Shown piece by piece: positions 1 through 5,458 of a stretch of DNA of 5,458 nucleotides. The notes under the pieces were generated by a model. It was not told the DNA's origin and searched no databases. It saw only the letters and a list, made by a program, of their open reading frames with translations. The stretch is from Sedimenticola sp. (GTDB lineage Bacteria; Pseudomonadota; Gammaproteobacteria; Chromatiales; Chromatiaceae). The stretch lies in NCBI GenBank assembly GCA_026197195.1, contig JAPHUG010000321.1, forward strand, positions 1-5,458. The letters run 5' to 3'. A program made the position numbers and the translations under genes. The first letter of the stretch is position 1. Every line of letters starts with the position of its first letter.

Positions 1-1185
1 AGAAGAGATAAGCCGGGACCGAACACCCCACTGGGCAATGTGCGCCGTCAGCTGCTCCCATTTTCGTTGCAGGGCACTCTCAGCCCCAAGATGCTTAACC
101 GTTTCGATGCCAGTGAGGGTCTCTATTAAGGTAGCGCCTTTTTGCGCTGATGCCCGAAATGAACTCTCAACGGCCTTGCGCAAAGGTGCCTGGATGATCC
201 AGCCGTAGATCAACACGATCGGAATGATGACAAGCGGCACAAACACCATGGAGCCACCGATAAACCAGATGACCAATAGAAAAAAAAGAATAAACGGCAA
301 GTCAACCAACGTCGTTATCGTTGCCGACGTTATAAAATCACGAATACTTTCAAACTCACGGAGATTATTGGCGAACGCACCCACCGATGGGGGCCGTGCG
401 CTCATCTTCATTCCCATCACATGCTCAAAGATCCGCGCCGATAATAAGATATCCGCTTTTTTACCTGCCAGATCGATAAAATAGCCACGCAGCAGACGCA
501 TCAGAAAATCAAAGCTGTAGACCACGGTCACACCAATGGCCAATACCCACAGTGTTTCGACCGCATTATTGGGTACCACCCGGTCATAGACATTCATGAC
601 AAAGAGGGGGCTGGCCAAGGCAAACAAGTTGATTAAAAAAGAGGCGACCAGTACATCACGATAGATACGCCACGAGCTAAATATCGTTCCCCAAAACCAG
701 TGACGATTCTTGAGTTTCATCACATCAGGCGCACGCTCATCAAACTGATGCTCGGCCTGAACAAAGATGGCATATCCGCTGTACTCTTCCTCAAGCTTGG
801 AGAGCGGCATCTCCTTCTCACCCAAACCACTTTCCGGCTGAATTATTCTTGCCTTGGCATTGACGTGATCCACCGACAACAAAATGCAGACCTGTCGACG
901 TTTCAATAACAGAACAGCAGGGAGGACATAGTCAGATATACGTTTGATTGAACGACGGACTATGCGCGAAGAGAGTCCTGCTCTCGACGCCGCACGCGGA
1001 AACAGCTCAGGAGTCAGTTGATTATCAACCAGGGGAAGTCCAGCGCTGAGTGATTCTGCCGAGAAACTTCGACCTTCCAATTTAGCCAGAATGACCAAAG
1101 CAGTTAATAGTGGATCGTCATGTGTCGACCCATCCCGCGGGTGACTCCATGCCTGCTCCATGTGTTCTTCTGCCATTCCATTCAT
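1..1185 (-). CDS. Type I secretion system permease/ATPase, LapB/LssB type (partial, N-terminal 395 residues)
   Basis: Reading the minus strand from ATG at 1185 gives 395 codons without a stop; the gene runs off the left edge. Residues about 15-150 form a peptidase C39-like domain. The position where active C39 peptidases carry their catalytic Cys reads PLLTALVILAKLEG, with no Cys, so it is probably a non-proteolytic substrate-docking domain as in HlyB and LapB. Residues about 170-340 are the ABC transporter membrane domain: hydrophobic helices near 178-198, 210-232, 296-315 and 316-332, with the family-typical stretch NVYDRVVPNNAVETLW at 198-213. The ATPase domain (Walker A, signature, Walker B) lies beyond the edge and was not seen. 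Family knowledge: an inner-membrane exporter of large RTX adhesins or toxins, working with a fusion protein and TolC-like pore. An in-frame stop upstream and the lack of a better initiator support this ATG, though Met4 and Met9 are possible. The Shine-Dalgarno is weak (AGGA about 15 nt upstream). LapB versus another LssB-family paralogue cannot be decided here. Confidence 0.9.
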   Translation of the reverse strand, partial: MNGMAEEHMEQAWSHPRDGSTHDDPLLTALVILAKLEGRSFSAESLSAGLPLVDNQLTPELFPRAASRAGLSSRIVRRSIKRISDYVLPAVLLLKRRQVCILLSVDHVNAKARIIQPESGLGEKEMPLSKLEEEYSGYAIFVQAEHQFDERAPDVMKLKNRHWFWGTIFSSWRIYRDVLVASFLINLFALASPLFVMNVYDRVVPNNAVETLWVLAIGVTVVYSFDFLMRLLRGYFIDLAGKKADILLSARIFEHVMGMKMSARPPSVGAFANNLREFESIRDFITSATITTLVDLPFILFFLLVIWFIGGSMVFVPLVIIPIVLIYGWIIQAPLRKAVESSFRASAQKGATLIETLTGIETVKHLGAESALQRKWEQLTAHIAQWGVRSRLISS

Positions 1186-1321
1186 AATTAAAATTAAAGT
1201 TCCTGTCGATTTTCCCAGCGCATTATACTAAGTTCTGTAAAGAGGATATCAACTTGCATGGATGCATCACACCAGCTCAGATTGAGTTGTTAATATTTTT
1301 TACAATCACAGAAAACATACT
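1186..1321. other. Divergent intergenic spacer with small palindrome
   Basis: This 136-bp spacer separates two divergently transcribed genes and should hold both promoters. For the plus-strand gene the only good element is TACAAT at 1301-1306. It lacks a convincing -35 at the right distance and would place the start of transcription only about 9 nt before the ATG at 1322. A short perfect palindrome with two central bases (TGCAT-GG-ATGCA, 1255-1266) lies just upstream of the minus-strand -35 candidate, where a regulator could act. Arms of 5 bp are short enough to be chance. No small ORF or RNA gene was recognised. Confidence 0.4.
1222..1252 (-). promoter_or_regulatory. Candidate sigma-70 promoter of the type I secretion gene
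   Basis: On the minus strand there is a perfect -10 box TATAAT (1227 to 1222) preceded by TTGATA (1252 to 1247), which matches TTGACA at five of six positions. The spacer is 19 nt, longer than the preferred 17, which lowers confidence. Transcription would start near 1215 and give a leader of about 30 nt to the ATG at 1185. No other good -10 was seen on this strand in the spacer. Confidence 0.45.
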
Positions 1322-1663
1322 ATGCCCTTTGCCCAACGCAATGAACAAGGTCAAATAATCGCTCTCTTTGATGGGCCCAATGATGAAGCCCAGGAAGAGC
1401 TCTCTGCCAGCCACGAGGATGTACTCTCATTTCTGACCAAGGGTCAGTTTGATGAGGAAGAGACTAAAGCCTACCTGTCACAAACTGACTACGACATGAT
1501 ACGGGTCGTGGAAGATGTCATAGATCTTATGATCAAAAAAAATCTGATCCTGCTCACAGACCTTCCTTCAGCGGCACAGCACAAACTGATAACCCGGAAA
1601 CGGTTGCGGGCAAAATTCTTATTGGAAGACACATTATTGATCGAGGATGACAATATCCTCTGA
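1322..1663 (+). CDS. Conserved gammaproteobacterial small protein ('tryptophan synthase subunit beta like' family)
   Basis: A 113-residue, acidic, soluble protein with no signal peptide or membrane segment. It opens MPFAQRNEQGQIIALFD. The core, about residues 52-96, reads LSQTDYDMIRVVEDVIDLM, then a 'lltDLPsAAqhKL' segment followed by basic residues. I recognise this pattern from a small family in pseudomonads and relatives that databases often label tryptophan synthase subunit beta like. That label is almost certainly a propagated error: the protein is about a quarter of TrpB length and shows no PLP-binding lysine motif or glycine-rich phosphate loop. The core is probably helical (inference). 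The C-terminus ends in an acidic stretch, LLIEDDNIL. No Shine-Dalgarno is visible before the ATG; the nearest upstream bases are A-rich. It is divergent from the secretion transporter and convergent with the DUF1015 gene, so it is probably monocistronic. Function is unknown. Confidence 0.82.
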   Translation: MPFAQRNEQGQIIALFDGPNDEAQEELSASHEDVLSFLTKGQFDEEETKAYLSQTDYDMIRVVEDVIDLMIKKNLILLTDLPSAAQHKLITRKRLRAKFLLEDTLLIEDDNIL

Positions 1664-1682
1664 GACGCCCCAATAATAGAGT

Positions 1683-1720
1683 TGCCGCTGCAGCCCTGCA
1701 TCTAATTGAGGGTAGCGGCA
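1683..1720. terminator. Inverted repeat between convergent genes, possible bidirectional terminator
   Basis: TGCCGCT (1683-1689) pairs perfectly with AGCGGCA (1714-1720). The stem can be extended inside by CCCT (1694-1697) with AGGG (1709-1712), leaving an asymmetric internal loop; a small local GCAG/CTGC hairpin (1690-1699) competes with it. It lies in the 84-bp gap where two genes converge, the expected place for a shared terminator. Neither side has a proper T-run directly after the stem (plus side TCAGAAGTATATT, minus side ACTCTATTATT), so classic intrinsic termination is doubtful. Confidence 0.35.
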
Positions 1721-1747
1721 TCAGAAGTATATTATTTAGGCTTTATT

Positions 1748-2986
1748 TTATAATAGATGACTGACCAGGCCGTCAGCTAATTTGGGCTCAAACCATGTGG
1801 ATTTCGGGGGCATTATCTTTCCCGCATCGGAAACCGCCATCAGGGCCTTCATTGATGTGGGGTATAAGGAAAACGCAACGACCCACTCCTGACTGTCTAC
1901 CCGCTGCTCCAGTGCTTTAAGCCCTCGAATACCACCGACAAAGTCTATTCTGTTATCCGTTCTCTGATCGACAATACCCAACAACGGTTCCAACAACTCA
2001 TTTGCCAACAGACTGACGTCAAGACTGGCAACAGGATCAGCTACCGGGATCTGCTTTTGTGGCAGCACCAAGCGGTACCACTGCCCTTCGATGTACATCC
2101 CAAACTGGCCAGTTTCTTCCGGTTTGACCGGTTTATCTGAGGGTTCAACCTTGAATCGCTGACTCACGTTGTCTAGAAACTGCTTTGGACTCAGGCCATT
2201 CAGGTCTTTAACAATGCGATTGTAATCCAGAATACGGGTCTGGTGATGGGGAAAGATAACGGAAAGAAAATAGTTATACGGCTCATCACCACTGTGTTGA
2301 GGATTGCAAGCCTTTCTTGCTGCGGCTACCCGGGAGGCTGCAGCTGAACGGTGATGCCCATCAGCCACATACAGTGCCGGCAACGCATCAAACAACAAGC
2401 TTAATGCGGTGATTCGAGTCTTATCCGACAGCACCCAGAGTTGATGTCTGACCGTATCGGCGGTGGTGATATCAATGGCCGGCTCACCCTCTGCAACACC
2501 GGAAAGCAGGTCGTCTATTCGTTCATCGCTGGGATAGACAAGATAGACCGGCCCGGTTTGGGCATTCAATGCATCGATCTGATTAACCCGGTCCTGCTCT
2601 TTAGTCGGCCGGGTTAATTCATGACGCTTGATTCTGTCACTATCATAAGCCTCAACTGAGGCAGCCGCCACCACACCGGTCTGAACGTGCTCGCCAATGG
2701 AAAGACGATACACGTAATAACAGTCACTGTTTTCCTGAACCAGAACGCATTCATCCATCATTGCTGAGAGATTATCCGCAGCCTTCGCATAGACCTGGGG
2801 TGAGTAGGGATCAACCTCGGGAGGAAGATCCACTTCAGAGCGGGATATGTGGAGAAAACTCCAGGGCTTTCCCTCAACCATTTCCCTGGCCTCAGCCGTA
2901 CTCATGACATCATAAGGTGGGGCCGCTACTTCGTCGGCACGGCCAGCAGCAGGACGGAGCCCAGGAAACGCTTTAATAAGTGGCAT
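1748..2986 (-). CDS. DUF1015 family protein (COG4198-like)
   Basis: A complete 412-residue cytosolic protein, the usual length for the DUF1015 family. Family hallmarks visible in order: an N-terminal 'ikaFpGLRPa' start and APPYDV at 22-27; RHELTRPTKEQDR at 121-133; ADGHHRSAAA at 208-217; NYFLSVIFPHHQTRILDYNR at 238-257; and the C-terminal MPPKSTWFEPK at 392-402. The DGHHR motif (209-213) resembles the short signature of the ParB/sulfiredoxin-like fold, which includes the archaeal free-serine kinase SerK, so a nucleotide-dependent phosphotransfer role is imaginable. That is inference; I know of no established reaction. In other genomes the family is often near serine biosynthesis genes, but none lies in this window. 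The start is supported by AAGGA (2996 to 2992), 5 nt from the ATG. It is 124 bp downstream of the kinase gene on the same strand and no frame damage is seen. Confidence 0.9.
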   Translation of the reverse strand: MPLIKAFPGLRPAAGRADEVAAPPYDVMSTAEAREMVEGKPWSFLHISRSEVDLPPEVDPYSPQVYAKAADNLSAMMDECVLVQENSDCYYVYRLSIGEHVQTGVVAAASVEAYDSDRIKRHELTRPTKEQDRVNQIDALNAQTGPVYLVYPSDERIDDLLSGVAEGEPAIDITTADTVRHQLWVLSDKTRITALSLLFDALPALYVADGHHRSAAASRVAAARKACNPQHSGDEPYNYFLSVIFPHHQTRILDYNRIVKDLNGLSPKQFLDNVSQRFKVEPSDKPVKPEETGQFGMYIEGQWYRLVLPQKQIPVADPVASLDVSLLANELLEPLLGIVDQRTDNRIDFVGGIRGLKALEQRVDSQEWVVAFSLYPTSMKALMAVSDAGKIMPPKSTWFEPKLADGLVSHLL

Positions 2987-3110
2987 AGTGATCCTTTTTA
3001 CCCTTCATGCATGGCGGAACAGCTTGTCTGTTGCCCGCATTGTTCCAAAGCGAGGGGAGCGTGTCCATAAAGTGATGCTTATTATGATATTAAAAAACAG
3101 GCGACTGCGA
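2987..3110 (-). other. Spacer and leader between kinase and DUF1015 gene
   Basis: This gap holds the T-run of a weak terminator candidate for the kinase and the ribosome binding site AAGGA of the DUF1015 gene. It also contains two mutually exclusive short stems: GGAACA (3016-3021) with TGTTCC (3041-3046), and AACAG (3018-3022) with CTGTT (3028-3032). I found no convincing -35/-10 pair. Whether the DUF1015 gene has its own promoter here or is reached by read-through from the kinase is open. Confidence 0.35.
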
Positions 3111-3117
3111 TTACCTG
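3092..3117 (-). terminator. Weak intrinsic terminator candidate after the hybrid kinase
   Basis: Reading the minus strand, CAGG (3117 to 3114) pairs with CCTG (3101 to 3098), with a possible inner CG-CG pairing, and is followed directly by six T residues (3097 to 3092). The stem is only 4 bp and begins just before the kinase stop codon (TAA, 3113 to 3111), so strength is doubtful. Position and T-run fit an end to the kinase transcript. Confidence 0.3.
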
Positions 3118-5360
3118 AGAGCAGGTGGCCTGGCCCACTTCTCAACGATATCCAACAACTGGGACCCGATAAAGGGCTTCCTGATATAATCATCCATGAC
3201 CCGCTCAAACGCCGGTTCAGGTACCTTCAAGTTTGAGTAGGAGGTCATCGCGACAATAGGTATCTGTCTGTTTCCATCCAACAGCCTCACCGCCAGTCCG
3301 GCTTCATAGCCAGTCATACCCGGCATATTGATATCCATCAAGATCAGATCAAACTGATGCTTACCGGCCAGATCTATCGCTTCAGCGCCATTCTCAGCCT
3401 GGGTAACCTCAGCACCTGACTCCGTCAAAATAGTCTGGGCAAAGAGTCGGGTGATTGAATCATCATCAACAATCAGAACTTTTTTTGCCATGACACCTGA
3501 CGAGCTATCACCCCTCAAAGGGGCTGATTCACCCTTCAACAGTCGATTCAGTGCAAGCTTCAGCTCAATCAGGTTACTGCCTGCCGTGAGCAGATGAAGG
3601 GTCTCAGGCAGCTTATCACCAGACCGCTCCATCACTTCATGATCAATCAGAAAGAGCGTCTTCTCAGCCACCTCTGTTTCCAGCATATCCTGCTGCATGC
3701 CATCCAACAGGTGCTTGATGCGACAATCATAGCTGTTTATCCCAACGGCACTCGCGATCTCCACATTCAAACCAAGCCGCAGTAACTTATGTCGCAATGC
3801 CCGGCGCGAAAGGACATTATCATCTTCAAGTAAGACTCGCTTACCGGTCAGTATCTTATCGTCTTGGCTGGACAATAGTCGCTCACTGGAGCGCTCAAAT
3901 TTGAGCTTCACCCAAAACGAGGAGCCATGACCGGCAACGCTCTTATAACCGATCTCTCCATCCATTGCCTCCACCAGCTGCTTGGCAATTGCCAACCCCA
4001 GACCACTACCACCAAAGCGTCGGCTCATCGTAGTATCCGCTTGCGAAAAGGCCTTGAATAGCTCGCTCTTGTTCAGGACGGAAATACCAATCCCGCTATC
4101 TTCAACCAGGAATAGAAGCGAGGCAGAATCCGATGGGTCTGGCTCTACCCAGATAGAGACATAACCCTCATCTGTGAACTTAATAGCATTCTCTACCAAC
4201 TTGGTCATCAGTTGGGATACTTTTTTCCTGTCCCCCATGATGTTGGTCGGTACATTGCTATGAACACCTAGATACAGGTTTAAACCTTTCGCCTTTGCCT
4301 TGGGCGCATTACGGCCAACTACATTTTCCAGTAACTCATACAGATCAAAGGCCGTTTTCTTAATCACCATTTGACCCGCAGCATTTGCCGAGTAATGCAA
4401 CACATCATCCACTACACGCTGTAAAAGGCTTTGCGAACGAGTCACAGCCGTGAGGTATTGTTGCTGCTCGGAATCCAGCGGTGTTTTTCTTAGCAATTGG
4501 GTGTAACCCGCAATCCCGTTCAGCGGCGTTCTGATTTCATGACTCATGTTGGCAAGAAACCGACTCTTGGCCTGGTCCGATGACTCGGCTTTCTCTTTCG
4601 CAAGATTTAGATCAGAAGTTCTGGCTGTCACCTCCCGCTCCAGCCCTTTATTATACTGCCTAAGCAGAATCTCCTTCTCTGTCACAGCATCGTGCAGAAC
4701 CTCGAGATTATGCTTGAGCAGATCAATCTCATCCGCCCTCTTGTCCAGTGGCCTTGCATCAAAAACTGCTCCGGATTCTTTAGACTCAGAATGATTTAGA
4801 GCGCGGTAGGGGGTTATGGATTCAGCATAGCGTTGCAGCTCTTCAAGGCGGGAAAAGATTGTTTTGCGCAGAATAAAGCTCAAAGACACAACCAGGATTG
4901 CAAACAAGGTCAGGACAAAAATCCAGATACCCTGAATACTCTTTTCTATCAACTCATGATTTTCATCTTCAGAGAGACGTAGATAGACCTCACCCAGCGT
5001 TGCCTCTATGTTCCCGTCAGGTGACTTAAAAACAATACCCGTTCGATAATCCCGACCTCCACCTAATGATTCTCTTTGATAGGAGGCCACTATCCGATCA
5101 TTATGGCTGACCTTGATGGCGACCACATGCGCATTTCCCGATCCGATTGATGCCAGAACCGTTTCCAGGACTGGGTAATCTTCCACCAGGAGTGCCTCAA
5201 GGCTAAAAGTAGAGACCATCTGTGCAAGGCCATTGCCTTGCCTATCCAGCAACTCCGCCAGTACCTGCTGCTCTTTCCGGACGGATATAAAACCAAACCC
5301 AACAAAGACAACTGTAAACACTATCAGCAAAATAGTGGTTATTCGAACAGTTAAATTCAT
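3111..5360 (-). CDS. Membrane-bound hybrid sensor histidine kinase with degenerate plus intact receiver domains
   Basis: A 749-residue two-component sensor kinase. Transmembrane helix 1 spans about 7-26, a periplasmic region of unrecognised fold 27-142, and helix 2 about 143-164. A HAMP-like linker with an unusually long polar stretch (about 183-210) leads into a coiled coil (211-262). The HisKA domain carries the phospho-acceptor H274 in [16 protein letters not shown]. The HATPase_c domain has an intact N box (VENAIKF, N391), G1 (DSGIGIS, 421-427), F box (FKAFSQAD) and G2 ([11 protein letters not shown], 450-460). Residues about 506-610 form a receiver-like domain that keeps LEDDN (511-515) and D573 but shows no normal KP-motif lysine, so it is probably degenerate. 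A canonical receiver follows (626-742): D632-D634, phospho-acceptor D676 in [10 protein letters not shown]706, and K728 in RKPF. No HPt domain follows, so phosphate would pass to a separate protein. The start overlaps the stop of the preceding gene (TAATG), with a weak AAAGAG and an AAGGA 14 nt upstream, which suggests translational coupling. The stimulus is unknown. Confidence 0.93.
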   Translation of the reverse strand: MNLTVRITTILLIVFTVVFVGFGFISVRKEQQVLAELLDRQGNGLAQMVSTFSLEALLVEDYPVLETVLASIGSGNAHVVAIKVSHNDRIVASYQRESLGGGRDYRTGIVFKSPDGNIEATLGEVYLRLSEDENHELIEKSIQGIWIFVLTLFAILVVSLSFILRKTIFSRLEELQRYAESITPYRALNHSESKESGAVFDARPLDKRADEIDLLKHNLEVLHDAVTEKEILLRQYNKGLEREVTARTSDLNLAKEKAESSDQAKSRFLANMSHEIRTPLNGIAGYTQLLRKTPLDSEQQQYLTAVTRSQSLLQRVVDDVLHYSANAAGQMVIKKTAFDLYELLENVVGRNAPKAKAKGLNLYLGVHSNVPTNIMGDRKKVSQLMTKLVENAIKFTDEGYVSIWVEPDPSDSASLLFLVEDSGIGISVLNKSELFKAFSQADTTMSRRFGGSGLGLAIAKQLVEAMDGEIGYKSVAGHGSSFWVKLKFERSSERLLSSQDDKILTGKRVLLEDDNVLSRRALRHKLLRLGLNVEIASAVGINSYDCRIKHLLDGMQQDMLETEVAEKTLFLIDHEVMERSGDKLPETLHLLTAGSNLIELKLALNRLLKGESAPLRGDSSSGVMAKKVLIVDDDSITRLFAQTILTESGAEVTQAENGAEAIDLAGKHQFDLILMDINMPGMTGYEAGLAVRLLDGNRQIPIVAMTSYSNLKVPEPAFERVMDDYIRKPFIGSQLLDIVEKWARPPALR

Positions 5361-5458
5361 TACTCTTTATCAAATCCTTTTGAAAACCGCATATCGTTTC
5401 TAAATTTTTCGTAGTGTTGATCCTGGCCAACATCAAAGCCTGCCAGACCTTTTGACTG
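5360..5458 (-). CDS. C-terminal end of an upstream gene, translationally coupled to the kinase (partial)
   Basis: On the minus strand one frame is open from the right edge to a TAA whose last base is the A of the kinase ATG (TAATG, TAA at 5362 to 5360). It gives 32 residues, beginning [19 protein letters not shown] and ending in a basic/acidic tail, RFSKGFDKE. The 4-or-less overlap and same strand argue for a real operon partner rather than a chance frame. The pattern 'GlaGF-x(5)-D-x-x-Y' recalls the end of PhnD-like periplasmic substrate-binding proteins, which are known to be encoded next to sensor kinases, but 32 residues are too few to assign a family. Treat that as a hypothesis only. Confidence 0.6.
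   Translation of the reverse strand, partial: QSKGLAGFDVGQDQHYEKFRNDMRFSKGFDKE

Noticed and set aside
224..909. Plus-strand frames of 86 and 69 codons (224-484, 700-909)
   Set aside because: They lie inside the minus-strand transporter frame, which is continuous and recognisable; their translations show no family features.
1643..1660. GAGGAT/ATCCTC hairpin at the end of the small plus-strand gene
   Set aside because: A perfect 6-bp stem, but it lies within the last codons and has no T-run after it, so I do not call a terminator.
1322..1663. True tryptophan synthase beta subunit
   Set aside because: At 113 residues, with no PLP lysine motif or glycine-rich phosphate loop, it cannot be TrpB; the family label is a database artefact.
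1489..1701. Minus-strand 70-codon frame
   Set aside because: It is antisense to the conserved plus-strand protein gene, and its product is Ser/Arg/Ile-rich without recognisable motifs.
2849..3236. Frames around the DUF1015/kinase gap on both strands (2849-3070 and 2988-3236 plus, 3005-3208 minus)
   Set aside because: All overlap well-supported genes, have no ribosome binding site I trust and show no recognisable domain.
5090..5436. Minus-strand frames 5090-5311 and 5242-5436
   Set aside because: They overlap the kinase N-terminus in another frame. The second also overlaps the clipped upstream gene, whose frame fits the TAATG junction better.
1..5458. CRISPR array, tRNA, rRNA, IS element or phage genes
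   Set aside because: No direct repeat series, clover-leaf pattern, transposase motif or terminal inverted repeat was seen on either strand.

Overview
The window looks like ordinary chromosome of a gammaproteobacterium. Base composition is moderate, genes are densely packed, and the gene families are typical of that class: a LapB/LssB-type type I secretion ABC transporter, a small protein of the family often mislabelled 'tryptophan synthase subunit beta like', a DUF1015 protein and a large hybrid sensor kinase. A free-living or symbiotic marine-type gammaproteobacterium would fit, but I cannot fix the genus. I see no phage, IS element, CRISPR array, tRNA or rRNA.

Layout. Bases 1-1185 (minus) hold the first 395 codons of a type I secretion permease/ATPase whose C-terminal half lies outside the window. 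A 136-bp divergent spacer (1186-1321) separates it from a 113-residue conserved protein on the plus strand (1322-1663). That gene converges on a minus-strand DUF1015 gene (1748-2986) across 84 bp holding an inverted repeat. After a further 124 bp comes a minus-strand hybrid histidine kinase (3111-5360) with one degenerate and one intact receiver domain. Its start codon overlaps the stop codon (TAATG) of a truncated gene that runs off the right edge (5360-5458).

Function. The transporter would export a large protein, probably an RTX-type adhesin or toxin, together with a membrane-fusion protein and a TolC-like pore that are not in the window. The kinase and the clipped upstream gene look like a translationally coupled pair, so the upstream product may be its sensory partner. 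The DUF1015 gene sits on the same strand as the kinase but probably has its own transcript. Nothing here amounts to a clearly new system. The best leads are the kinase with its clipped partner, and the small conserved protein divergent from the transporter.
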